Notes under the pieces: generated by a model | The model's database searches: none | Told to the model about the DNA's origin: nothing | Seen by the model: only the letters and a program-made list of their open reading frames with translations | From: Antarcticibacterium sp. 1MA-6-2 | Lineage (GTDB): Bacteria > Bacteroidota > Bacteroidia > Flavobacteriales > Flavobacteriaceae | DNA: 64,000 nt | NCBI RefSeq assembly: GCF_021535135.1 | Contig: NZ_CP091036.1 | Span: 62,001-126,000, forward strand | Direction: 5' to 3' | Program-made: the position numbers and the translations under genes | In this document: positions 49,554 through 58,747 of the stretch, in pieces | Layout: every line of letters starts with the position of its first letter | Numbering within the stretch: the first letter of the stretch is position 1

Positions 49554-50501
49554 ATGCATATTAGACAGGCTACATCCCAGGATCTTCCCGAAATCGTATC
49601 AGTGTTAAAAGCCAGCCTTGGAGAGGCAGATTTGCCTCTTTCCCGGGAAATTTGGGATTTTAAGCATGTAAATAATCCATTTGGTCCATCGTTGATTTTT
49701 ATTGCCGAAGAAGAAGGTAGAATTGCTGGAGTACGGGCGTTTATGAAATGGGAATGGTGTATAGGTTTTAAAAAATATTCAGCATTTAGGGCGGTAGACA
49801 CGGCCACTCATCCTGAATTTCAGGGGAGGGGTATATTTAAAAAACTTACACTGAATGCAGTAGAAACGGCCGTGGAAAATGGAGACGGATTTGTCTTTAA
49901 TACTCCCAATGAGAAAAGTAAACCAGGTTATTTAAAAATGGGATGGATCGAGACCGGGAAGATTAAAGTTGCCATTAAACCCGCTCTTAATTCCTTCTGG
50001 AAATTTAATAGTTCACCTGCGAATTATCAAATTTCCAAGACCTCTTCAGGGGCAGTCGACACACTTTATAATGAGTGGAATGTAGACCTCAAAAAACAGG
50101 GTAAAATCTTTACACCAAAATCTGCAAAATATTTGTTCTGGAGGTATGAAAGCAATCCATTACAACATTATCAGGTATTTTCAAATTCTTCCTTTTATTT
50201 AGCTGGTTATGTTAAAAACAGGGGAAAAATAAAAGAATTAAGAATTGCTGAATGCATTTTTAAACAAAACAAAAAAACTGAAAGAGAAATAAAACAGAAA
50301 ATTAATGAGTGGAGTAAGAAATTTGGAGTGCAGGTTGTCTCATATTCACCAAATTTGTTTCTTAACTTACCGTTTTCAATCGTGGGCAGCTTTGGTCCGG
50401 TACTTACTTTGAGAAGATTAGATCTTGATGAGGAAGAATATGAATTTTTGAGAACTATTGAAAATTGGAGGTACAGCCTTGGAGACCTTGAATTGTTTTA
50501 G
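49554..50501 (+). CDS. GNAT-fold acyltransferase, second copy
   Basis: Protein of 315 residues; GNAT motif A is THPEFQGRGIFKKLTLNAVE near residue 83. Same overall layout as the gene at 26322, including FWRYESNP (FWRY/NWRYRDCP), so the two are paralogues outside the usual ~150-residue GNAT size. Five bases after the GT4 gene and two bases before the polymerase. Possibly N-acylates an amino sugar of the repeat unit; substrate unknown. Confidence 0.78.
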   Translation: MHIRQATSQDLPEIVSVLKASLGEADLPLSREIWDFKHVNNPFGPSLIFIAEEEGRIAGVRAFMKWEWCIGFKKYSAFRAVDTATHPEFQGRGIFKKLTLNAVETAVENGDGFVFNTPNEKSKPGYLKMGWIETGKIKVAIKPALNSFWKFNSSPANYQISKTSSGAVDTLYNEWNVDLKKQGKIFTPKSAKYLFWRYESNPLQHYQVFSNSSFYLAGYVKNRGKIKELRIAECIFKQNKKTEREIKQKINEWSKKFGVQVVSYSPNLFLNLPFSIVGSFGPVLTLRRLDLDEEEYEFLRTIENWRYSLGDLELF

Positions 50502-50503
50502 GA

Positions 50504-51724
50504 ATGGTAGGAGTAATTGTTTTAATTGTTATATTTTATCTCATTAATAAGGGGATCTTTCGCGCATATCAAACAAAACATAAGTTTTTTGATACTAAAA
50601 AGATGGACCTGTTATATTTATACCATCTGGTTTTTTATGGTATTTATAGTTGGTATGCATCCAATAACCCATCCGATTCTCTTAGGTATTATCGTGACGT
50701 GAGCACACACACTGGCTCCTGGTTTGATCTATTTGGTACGGACACCTTATTTATAAACTTTTTTTCTTACCCATTTTACAAACTAGGGTTTTCTTATGAA
50801 ATGCTCATGTTAACCTTTGCCTGGTTTGGTTACCTGGGATTTGTATATGCTTATCTTTTTTTTCGGGAAAAGATTCCCCTGAACATTAAAGTTTTTAAAA
50901 AGCTAGATCTTTTTACCCTTATTCTTTTCTTTCCAAATATGCATTTCTGGACGGCCTCGTTAGGGAAGGGTGCTCCAATTTTTTTAGGTTTAATGATGTT
51001 TACCTATGCCATAATTAATCCTAAATCTCGAATTGTGCTCCTTATTTTAGCTTCAATAATAATTTTTCACATTCGTCCACACGTTTTTATGTTTGTTGCT
51101 GTAGGGACAATTTTAGGATATATGAGTGGCCAGGAAAAAATAGCATTTTGGAAAAAAGCCATGATTTTTGTTTCAATGACTGGAGTATTAATTCTTGCAC
51201 AAGATCAAATTTTGGGAGTTTTAGGGCTAGAAAATTCTGAAAATATTATTGAAGATTTTGAAGCAACAACAGAAAAAAGAGCAGAGGATTTAAGTTCTTC
51301 AGGATCTGGAGTAGATATGTCTTCTTATTCTATTCCTTTCAAACTTTTTACCTTCTGGTTTAGGCCTTTATTTATAGATGCGCCCAGTATGCTGGGAATT
51401 ATAACATCTTTTGAAAATCTTCTGTACTTACTACTTTTTTTTAAAATTTTGAAAATGGACTTTATTAAGTTTATAATGAAGTCTCCCTCCCTGGTAAAAA
51501 TGAGTTTTGTAATATTTTTTATGACTTCTTTTGCAATGACATTTGTAATGTCAAACCTGGGTATAATTATGAGACAAAAGTCTATGGTAATGTATTTTCT
51601 TTTCTTTGTAATTTATTACTACCTGGCTCAAAAGAAGTACGACAAGATTTTAAAGATAAGAAAGCTACGTCTTAGAAGAGAATTGAATGAAAAGGAAAAA
51701 CAGCAGCAACTTGCCACAGAATAA
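50504..51724 (+). CDS. EpsG-like membrane protein, probable Wzy polymerase
   Basis: Protein of 406 residues with about ten hydrophobic segments and the EpsG-type signature region: SWYASNNPSDSLRYYRDVST, a large periplasmic loop, then FPNMHFWTASLGKGAPIFLG and FHIRPHVFMFVAVG. Such proteins polymerise lipid-linked repeat units in the periplasm. It is the only polymerase-like gene seen among many transferases. The C-terminal tail is strongly charged and cytoplasmic. Confidence 0.8.
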   Translation: MVGVIVLIVIFYLINKGIFRAYQTKHKFFDTKKMDLLYLYHLVFYGIYSWYASNNPSDSLRYYRDVSTHTGSWFDLFGTDTLFINFFSYPFYKLGFSYEMLMLTFAWFGYLGFVYAYLFFREKIPLNIKVFKKLDLFTLILFFPNMHFWTASLGKGAPIFLGLMMFTYAIINPKSRIVLLILASIIIFHIRPHVFMFVAVGTILGYMSGQEKIAFWKKAMIFVSMTGVLILAQDQILGVLGLENSENIIEDFEATTEKRAEDLSSSGSGVDMSSYSIPFKLFTFWFRPLFIDAPSMLGIITSFENLLYLLLFFKILKMDFIKFIMKSPSLVKMSFVIFFMTSFAMTFVMSNLGIIMRQKSMVMYFLFFVIYYYLAQKKYDKILKIRKLRLRRELNEKEKQQQLATE

Positions 51725-51725
51725 T

Positions 51726-52715
51726 ATGAAGATAAATAAAGAAAAAAAGGACAACGGGGGGTTAATAATTTCTTTAGATTTTGAACTTTTATGGGGAGTT
51801 TTTGATGTTGTTGATTTCAATAAAAAGAGAGAATACTTTGAAAATACAAGGAGGACTATTCCTAAAATACTGGATTTATTTAAGAAGTATAAAATCAAGG
51901 CTACCTGGGCAACTGTAGGTATGTTGTTTAATCAAAATTGGGAAGAGTGGGAGCAAAATATTCCTACATTAATACCAAAATACAATAATCAAAATCTCTC
52001 TGCCTATGAATTTGGAAAAAGCGTTAAATCTAGAAGAACTGAAGAACTTTGTTTTGCGCCTGACCTGATAAAATTAATATCTGATTTTTCAGGGCAGGAA
52101 ATAGCAACACATACCTATTCACATTACTATTGTCTTGAACCCGGCCAAACTAAAGATGAATTTTCATGGGATATTAAAACAGCTATTTCAATGGCTGATA
52201 AGTTTGATTTAAAAATGAGTTCTCTTGTTTTTCCTCGAAATCAGCTTAAACCAGATTACCTTGAAATTTGTCAAGGCTTAGGTGTTACAAATGTTCGCTC
52301 TAACCCTTCCTCATGGTATTGGAAGGATTCAAATTCAAATTCGCTTTTTACAAAAATTGCTCGCACAGGGGACGCTTATGCACCACTAGGTAAGAAAAGT
52401 TATTCCAGAAAAGATTTAAAAAAGGTAAAGGACCTTCCACTCCAACAGAAGGCAAGCCGATTTTTAAGACCTGTTGAGAGTAACGAAATTTTAAGAAAGG
52501 CTAAATTACAAAGGATCATGCAGGAACTAGAAATTGCGGCAAAAAATAGGGAATATTACCATCTATGGTGGCATCCACATAATTTTGGGGAACAGCCCCG
52601 GCAAAGTTTAGAAGATTTAGAATTTATTCTAAAACATTATAGTTACTTACATTCCCGGTATGAATTTTTATCAGAAAACATGGAAGGGATAGGAAAAATC
52701 ATCTATAAATCATAA
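51726..52715 (+). CDS. Polysaccharide deacetylase-family protein
   Basis: About 329 residues from ATG 51726, one base after the polymerase stop; an earlier in-frame ATG at 51687 would overlap the polymerase by 38 bases and gives a low-complexity start. Motifs: GGLIISLDFELLWG (acidic metal motif), KYKIKATWATVGMLF, EIATHTYSHYYCLEPG (HxxxH metal pair) and FPRNQ. NodB-like fold; the TFDDG is replaced by SLDFE, as in a divergent branch. Likely N-deacetylase on a glycan intermediate; cytoplasmic or membrane-associated since no signal peptide is seen. Confidence 0.8.
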   Translation: MKINKEKKDNGGLIISLDFELLWGVFDVVDFNKKREYFENTRRTIPKILDLFKKYKIKATWATVGMLFNQNWEEWEQNIPTLIPKYNNQNLSAYEFGKSVKSRRTEELCFAPDLIKLISDFSGQEIATHTYSHYYCLEPGQTKDEFSWDIKTAISMADKFDLKMSSLVFPRNQLKPDYLEICQGLGVTNVRSNPSSWYWKDSNSNSLFTKIARTGDAYAPLGKKSYSRKDLKKVKDLPLQQKASRFLRPVESNEILRKAKLQRIMQELEIAAKNREYYHLWWHPHNFGEQPRQSLEDLEFILKHYSYLHSRYEFLSENMEGIGKIIYKS

Positions 52716-52744
52716 AACCTCAGAGTAGCTAAGTAAGTTTAAAT

Positions 52745-52752
52745 TACATTTG
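52745..52752 (+). promoter_or_regulatory. Bacteroidota -7 element upstream of asnB
   Basis: TACATTTG matches TAnnTTTG and ends 24 bases before the ATG at 52777, an appropriate spacing. It coincides with the TTG at 52750, arguing against that as a start codon. No -33 TTG seen. Confidence 0.5.
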
Positions 52753-52776
52753 CCTGCCTTTAAAGCTTATTTCTTT

Positions 52777-54678
52777 ATGTGTGGAATTAACGGATTATTA
52801 CTGAAGGATCAACAACAAAACTTAGACATTTCAAGAGTGCTTTCCAGAATGAATCAGGAAATAATTCATCGTGGTCCAGATGAGGATGGATTTTTTGTAA
52901 AAGAGAAGGGGAGTGTCAAAGTAGGAATGGCCATGAGAAGACTCTCAATCATTGATCTTAGCACAGGAAAACAACCTATGCAATCAAATGATGGAAAAAT
53001 AACTATTGTCTTTAATGGAGAAATATATAACTATCCCACTCTCAAAGAGATGCTCTTAAAAGAGGGCGTAACTTTTAAAACTACCTCGGATACTGAGGTG
53101 ATTTTGCGCTTATACGAGAAATTTCATACTGCTGCTTTTAAAATGTTAGATGGGATGTTCGCCTTTAGTATTTATGACGAGAACATTAATAAGGTCTTTA
53201 TTGCCCGGGACTTTTTCGGGGAAAAGCCGTTATATTATTCTAAAACAAAAGATCAAATTATTTGGGCTTCAGAATTAAAGTCTTTAATTTCTGTATCGAA
53301 AAAAAAACCAGCTATATCTAAAACCGGGCTAAATCTTTATTTCCAACTCACATACATTCCGGCACCTTTTACGATCTATGAAGATATTTGTAAACTGGAA
53401 GCCAACAAATTTTTAGAAATTGACAGTAAGGATTTATCGTTTAGTGTAAAAGTTATAGATCAGGAATTTTCTAAAGAGGTTGATCCAAATATTTCATTTG
53501 AAGATGCTAAAGAAAAAACTCATGAGTATGTGAATGAAAGTGTAAAGACGCGTTCAATTGCAGATGTTCCTCTTGGAACCTTTCTATCAGGAGGGGTTGA
53601 TTCTTCAATAGTTTCCCTTGCACTGGCACAACAAACAGCTACACCTATAGATACTTTCTCCGTGGGATTTGAGAAAAAATCTTTTGATGAATCAGATAAG
53701 TCTCGTACCGTGGCTAAGATAATCAACAGTCGCCATCATGAATTTATTATTTCTGTAGATGATCTCAAAAACAACATTGATAATATTCTTCTCAATTTTG
53801 ATGAACCTTTTGCGGACTCTTCCTCTTTACCCACTTATCTCGTTGCACATAAAACGAGGCAGCATGTTAAGGTGGCATTGACGGGAGACGGTGGAGATGA
53901 AGTTTTTGGAGGATACAACAAATACTATATGGGAGAGCTAAATGCAAGGTATACCAGTTTAGTGCCAGAGTTCCTGCACGCTAATTTAAAATCATTGACC
54001 AATTCCATTCTTTCAACAAGTCACGATAAACGTGGAAAACGGTTTAAGTTGAAAAAGATGTTGAGCGCCATTAATTATGAAAATAATTTTTACTATAACA
54101 TTATCTCCCTGGGTTATCAGTCTGAAGAATTAGAGAAAATTTTAGGGAATGGTCACTTTCAGGATAATAGTCTTAGACATTATAAAGAACAAATTGGAGA
54201 CCAGAATAAAACACTTTCCGATTTTAGGAATATCGATAAGATAATAAGCTTAGAAGGAGATATGTTAGTCAAAGTGGATAGAACCAGTATGCTAACCTCC
54301 CTTGAAAGTAGAGCACCTTTTTTAAATAAGAAATTATGGAATTTTACTGCCCAATTGCCTGAAGATTATTTAATGAAGGGTTGGAATAAGAAATATTTAC
54401 TTAAAGAATCGTTTAAACGATATTTTCCTGAAGGTTTTTTAGATAAATCTAAACAAGGCTTTGGCGTGCCTGTAGGAGACTGGTTGCGTGGCCATTTATC
54501 CTCTGAATTGAAATCTTATATAGAACCTGAATTTATAAAATTTCAAAATATTTTTCAATTGGTCAAAATTTCAGATATGGTAAATAACCACTTAAGCGGG
54601 AAAGAAGATAATACGTTTAGGGTATGGACCTTTTTCTGCTTCCAAAAGTGGTATAAGCAAACATTTTTACAGAATTGA
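52777..54678 (+). CDS. asnB: Glutamine-hydrolysing asparagine synthetase
   Basis: Protein of 633 residues starting MCGINGLL, so Cys2 is the glutaminase nucleophile; the class II amidotransferase domain has HRGPDEDGFF and FNGEIYNYPTLKEML. The synthase domain has the pyrophosphate loop FLSGGVDSSIV near residue 265 and TGDGGDEVFGGYNKYY. In polysaccharide loci such AsnB homologues are thought to amidate uronic or nonulosonic acid carboxyls; simple asparagine synthesis is the other option. A GT2 gene follows at 8 bases. Confidence 0.92.
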   Translation: MCGINGLLLKDQQQNLDISRVLSRMNQEIIHRGPDEDGFFVKEKGSVKVGMAMRRLSIIDLSTGKQPMQSNDGKITIVFNGEIYNYPTLKEMLLKEGVTFKTTSDTEVILRLYEKFHTAAFKMLDGMFAFSIYDENINKVFIARDFFGEKPLYYSKTKDQIIWASELKSLISVSKKKPAISKTGLNLYFQLTYIPAPFTIYEDICKLEANKFLEIDSKDLSFSVKVIDQEFSKEVDPNISFEDAKEKTHEYVNESVKTRSIADVPLGTFLSGGVDSSIVSLALAQQTATPIDTFSVGFEKKSFDESDKSRTVAKIINSRHHEFIISVDDLKNNIDNILLNFDEPFADSSSLPTYLVAHKTRQHVKVALTGDGGDEVFGGYNKYYMGELNARYTSLVPEFLHANLKSLTNSILSTSHDKRGKRFKLKKMLSAINYENNFYYNIISLGYQSEELEKILGNGHFQDNSLRHYKEQIGDQNKTLSDFRNIDKIISLEGDMLVKVDRTSMLTSLESRAPFLNKKLWNFTAQLPEDYLMKGWNKKYLLKESFKRYFPEGFLDKSKQGFGVPVGDWLRGHLSSELKSYIEPEFIKFQNIFQLVKISDMVNNHLSGKEDNTFRVWTFFCFQKWYKQTFLQN

Positions 54679-54685
54679 ATAAGGG

Positions 54686-55552
54686 GTGAAGAATTATCCA
54701 ACAAGAAACTTTGACTTTGATATTTCATTTATTATTCCTACTTATAATAGGGCCAATGAAGTTACAAATGCTATAGACAGTGTTATTGCACAAACAGACC
54801 CACGCTGGGAGCTAATAGTGGTAGATGATGGTTCTACGGATGAGACTTCACAAGTGATTCATCCCTATTTAGTAGATAGACGCATTAATTATTTTTTTCA
54901 GGAAAACCTTGGCGTTTCAATTGCAAGAAACACTTATGCCAAAGTTGCAGCTGGTAAGTATTTAATTTTTCTGGATTCCGATGATGTCCTTTTTCCGGAA
55001 TTAATTAATAAATTGTACCAAAATGATTTTCTTAATTTCGATCTTATATTTTGGGACGTAATTCAAGTGATTAATGGAAAAATTTCCAAACGAAAACCAC
55101 TTAACTTAGGGAAGATGTATAACAAACTTTACGGAACGTTTTTAGCCGGAAGTGTTTGTTACAGAAAGAAAATGTTTTGGAATTTTGGGGGGTATGATCC
55201 TTTAATGACATTTGGTGAAAATTATGAACTGGGATTAAGAATATCACAAAAAGAGAATTTAAAAACAAAATATATTAAAGAAGTTTTTTTAAAATATACT
55301 ATAGATACTACAACTAGAACGAGTAACTCTTTTAGCAATAGATTAAATTCTCATCTTCATCAATTTGAAAAACATAAGGAAAAATACAAAAAAGATCCTC
55401 CTGCCAGAGCTACAATGAATTATTTAATTGGCTTCATATTGGAAAAAACCGATAATAAAACATCTGCATTGGAATATTACCGGAACTCCTGGTATTGCAC
55501 CCCTTGGAATCTAAAAGCTCTAAAGGTTCTTTTCCTAAATTTATTTAAATGA
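54686..55552 (+). CDS. Family 2 glycosyltransferase
   Basis: Protein of 288 residues: ISFIIPTYNRANEVTNAIDS, VVDDGSTDETSQVI, YFFQENLGVSIARNTYAKVA and LIFLDSDDVLFPELI (DxD). GTG start at 54686. Similar to the GT2 at 34224 (YFYQENKGVTAARNFGVQNA), and likewise followed by an overlapping GT4 gene (ATGA overlap). Cytoplasmic; donor unknown. Confidence 0.87.
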   Translation: MKNYPTRNFDFDISFIIPTYNRANEVTNAIDSVIAQTDPRWELIVVDDGSTDETSQVIHPYLVDRRINYFFQENLGVSIARNTYAKVAAGKYLIFLDSDDVLFPELINKLYQNDFLNFDLIFWDVIQVINGKISKRKPLNLGKMYNKLYGTFLAGSVCYRKKMFWNFGGYDPLMTFGENYELGLRISQKENLKTKYIKEVFLKYTIDTTTRTSNSFSNRLNSHLHQFEKHKEKYKKDPPARATMNYLIGFILEKTDNKTSALEYYRNSWYCTPWNLKALKVLFLNLFK

Positions 55553-56677
55553 AGGTACTGTACCTAATTGACACGTTAGAAGGCTATGGTGCAGAAAAAA
55601 GTATTGTACAAATAGCAGTAAATATGGAAGAAGTGACTCCTGTTTTTATTCATTTATACAACGGTGATAAATTGAAATCGGTGTTAACAAAAGCAGGAAT
55701 AGGAGTATATTCCTTAAATATTTCTTCAGCATACGGCTACAAACTCGCTCTTAAGAAAATACCTGCAATTATAGAAAGGAAAAACCAGATATTATTCAAT
55801 CTACACTTTTTAGGGCAGATATGGTTGCCAGGAAACTTAAAAGAATTTTTCCAGATATACCCTTGGTAGGAAGTTTAGTGAGCAATTCCTATGGAAAGCA
55901 AAGATATTTGGAAATGTCTTTTCTATCCCAGTTAAAACTTTTTACCACGCAATGCAGAGATAGGTTCTCCACCAGTAAAGTTGATTATTTTATTTGTAAT
56001 TCAAAAGCAATAAAGAAAACCAATGTAAAAGCACTTGGAATTCCTGAGGAAAAAGTTAAGGTTATCTATAGGGGAAGATCCTTTAAGGATTATAAAATAT
56101 CATCAGAAAACGTAGAAAGAATTCGAAAGGAGCTTAATCCTGGAAATAAAAAAATATTTTTAAATGTAGGTAGATTAATTAGAAGTAAAGGACAATTAGA
56201 CCTTTTGCAAGCTTTTAAAATTTTATTGGAGCAATATCCAGAAAATCAACTATATATTGCCGGAGAAGGTCCTTTGCGGGCTGAGCTTGAAAAGAAAATC
56301 GCCTTTTATAATCTTCAAAATAACGTTCATCTCTTAGGCTATAGAGAGGATATTCCTGAATTATTAGCTGTGACTGATTTTTTTGTTTTTCCTTCATATT
56401 TTGAAGGATTACCTGGAGCATTACTAGAAGCTATTATAGCAAAAAAGCCAACAATAGTTTCAGATATTCCTGAGAATCGCGAATGTTTTATGAAAAATGG
56501 AGCACTTTTTTTCCACCTGGTGATATTGAAGCCATGGCGCATAAAATGATTAAAGCAAGAGAAATAAATGATTGGTCCAAGATTTTAGAAAAATCTTATC
56601 GTCACGCTGAAGAGAATTTTAAAATAAAAAAGATAAGCCAAACCTATGAACGCTTCTATAAAGAAATTCTCAATTAA
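55549..56677 (+). CDS. Family 4 glycosyltransferase (two apparent frameshifts)
   Basis: About 377 residues after correction; paralogue of the gene at 35107 (LIDTLEGYGAEKSIVQIA, TPVFIHLYNGD). Both breaks are single-base losses in homopolymers: A five-run near 55787 (six expected, giving ERKKPDIIQSTLFRADM) and T seven-run near 56508 (eight expected, giving ALFFPPGDIEAMAHKM). No RCCGGY is involved. EX7E site: YFEGLPGALLEAIIAKKPTI. The 3' end overlaps the convergent GT2 gene by four bases. Confidence 0.87.
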
Positions 56678-57639
56678 GGATAGAGATTAATTATTTTTCT
56701 CATTTGCAAAGTTGCTTCAAATGCCTCTCTAAATTCTCCCTTTCTTAATAACATTACTATATACATTTTAAAGATTTTTTGAAGTTTTTGTTGATAATGC
56801 TTCTTCATTTCCGGCTCTTCAATGCGGCTGTAGTAATCAGTGAGTTTTCTAAAGGTTCTAATTTTGGATAAAAATTTTACTTTTTTTATTTGACTGCTCC
56901 ATATCCCTTCCCCATGTTTGCGATAATAAGCTGGCTTTATTTCCGAAAGATATTTAGCTCCTCCATGTTGGCCGAAAAGACTCAATAAAAATGTATCAAC
57001 GTTTAATACAGTAAGAATCTCTTCGGGAATTTCTCTAATTTTATTTCTGAAGCAGATAGTAAGAAGTAAAGGATGGCTCTCACCTTTTTTCAGGACTTCT
57101 GCACTTATATCTTCTTTGGGTTGTATCAGGGATTGAGGATCTGCGAAGAGGTTTCCCTCTTTATCGACTTCTTTATAAGAATGATATGAAAAGAAATAAT
57201 GTGGATTATTTTCTAAAAAATCAACCTGTTTTTGAGCTTTTAAAGGATCATCCCAATAATCATCTCCATCACAAGTAGCTATATATTTCCCTTTTGCAGA
57301 AAATAAATTATAGAAGGCATTAAAGTTAGAAGAAGGCCTTCCTAAAATAGAAATTTGGTTCTCCCTGTTGTGTAGAAAGAGTCTGATAATATCCGGAAAT
57401 TTTTCAGCATACTTGAGGCACAATTCCCGGGTACTGTCACTAGAATCATCTTCCCCAATAAGAATTTCAAAATCAAAATTTACCTCTTGATTTAGAATTG
57501 AATCTAAACACCTGCGCAAATAATTAGAATGGTTATAAGTTTGAATACATATACTTAGTAATGGTTTTTCGGGAGTTTTAGAGGGAATTCTCTCTACCTC
57601 CTTTTTTTCATACCTAAATTTAAATTCTGAAAACGTCAT
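56674..57639 (-). CDS. Family 2 glycosyltransferase
   Basis: Protein of 321 residues, GT-A fold: LLSICIQTYNHSNYLRRCLD, ILIGEDDSSDSTRELCLKYA and IATCDGDDYWDDPLKAQKQV with the acidic metal site. Its C-terminal half is rich in basic residues. It is convergent with the GT4 gene and co-oriented with the acyltransferase gene upstream, so these two form a small minus-strand operon (gap 13 bases). Confidence 0.88.
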   Translation of the reverse strand: MTFSEFKFRYEKKEVERIPSKTPEKPLLSICIQTYNHSNYLRRCLDSILNQEVNFDFEILIGEDDSSDSTRELCLKYAEKFPDIIRLFLHNRENQISILGRPSSNFNAFYNLFSAKGKYIATCDGDDYWDDPLKAQKQVDFLENNPHYFFSYHSYKEVDKEGNLFADPQSLIQPKEDISAEVLKKGESHPLLLTICFRNKIREIPEEILTVLNVDTFLLSLFGQHGGAKYLSEIKPAYYRKHGEGIWSSQIKKVKFLSKIRTFRKLTDYYSRIEEPEMKKHYQQKLQKIFKMYIVMLLRKGEFREAFEATLQMRKIINLYP

Positions 57640-57652
57640 GCTCGTTTTTACT

Positions 57653-58321
57653 TTAAAGCAGGTCCCGGTAAAATTCCTGAAAGGTTGTTGATCTTTTTAC
57701 AGAAGCAGGAGCTGTGTAAATTGCGTTGTCTTCAGTGTCTGAAGTTATTACTGTTCCCATTCCTAGAATGTTTCTTGCTCCAATCTTAATATTTTCCATA
57801 ATAGCGGAATTTAATCCAAGCAAAGAGTAATCTCCTACTTTTACGTTACCTGCTAATAAAGTTCCACTTAATAATGTATGTTGACCTACTTCAGTGTGAT
57901 GTCCCAATCTAGAAGATAGAAGTATACTATTAGAGCCTACTTTAACAAAGGGTTGTAATACGGAACCTTCTCCTATAAAACAGTTTTCCCCTACATCGAG
58001 ATTTGGCCAGGTAGAAGCTTTTGAAGAAATATAAGTAGCGAGCTCAAATCCCTGTTGTTTGGCAGCTAAGTAGAGCCTTTCCCTTACCAGATTATTACCT
58101 ACTGAAATGAATAAAAGATGTTCCTGAGGTGACTTTACCTGGTTTAATTGTTCAAAGGGTGTATATTCCAGACTGGAATCAAAAAAATCACTTTTATTTT
58201 CAATAAGTGAGGATTCAACACTATAACTATCCACAATATATGAACTATCGGTGTTAAAAACATAGGCAGCGTATCTAGCAAACCTTCCTATGCCATAGAT
58301 AATCAGCTTTTTTTTCTGCAT
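57653..58321 (-). CDS. PglD/NeuD-like sugar acyltransferase
   Basis: About 222 residues from the ATG giving MQKKKLIIYGIGRFARYAAY. N-terminal Rossmann-like domain, then hexapeptide repeats (LDVGENCFIGEGSVLQPFVK, LGHHTEVGQHTLLSGTLLAG, IMENIKIGARNILGMGTVIT). Same family as the genes at 24673 and 62003 but more divergent. Uses acetyl-CoA to acylate an amino sugar; exact substrate unknown. An ATG nine codons further upstream (MLLPRRRKI) is possible but less likely. Confidence 0.82.
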   Translation of the reverse strand: MQKKKLIIYGIGRFARYAAYVFNTDSSYIVDSYSVESSLIENKSDFFDSSLEYTPFEQLNQVKSPQEHLLFISVGNNLVRERLYLAAKQQGFELATYISSKASTWPNLDVGENCFIGEGSVLQPFVKVGSNSILLSSRLGHHTEVGQHTLLSGTLLAGNVKVGDYSLLGLNSAIMENIKIGARNILGMGTVITSDTEDNAIYTAPASVKRSTTFQEFYRDLL

Positions 58322-58747
58322 TATTTTTCTTCTTCTGGGTAGTAACAAAGATAAGATTAAATACCTGTTTTAATTTATGCCTTATAGAGTATTCCTTATT
58401 CCTTTCTGAATCGCTTTATCTGTTATATGACTAAGTGCCTGATTCTACATAAATAAAATCAATTCAGGATTTCTAAATATTTTTTTGTTTCTCTTTCCAA
58501 GGCTGAAAATAAATACAAGTTTAACTAAAACCAGAACCTTAGTTTAAAAAATTCTTTTTTTTAAAATTATTAACAAATAGTTGGGGAAATTTTCTACAGT
58601 AAAAATTAAGATAATTGTAGGAAAAATTAAAGAGTAAGTATCGCTTAACGATTTTAAGATTAATTACATCGAAAAGTCAATTTCCCCTCTCACTAATGGC
58701 TTTGACATTCTGTATTTTCATTAGGTAATAACCTAATCTATAGAATC
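58322..58747. other. Divergent intergenic region
   Basis: About 425 strongly AT-rich bases between the minus-strand acyltransferase and the plus-strand lipoprotein. On the minus strand TATCTTTG (58346-58353) matches the -7 consensus just upstream of the acyltransferase. No gene on either strand; no clear promoter for the lipoprotein. Confidence 0.5.
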
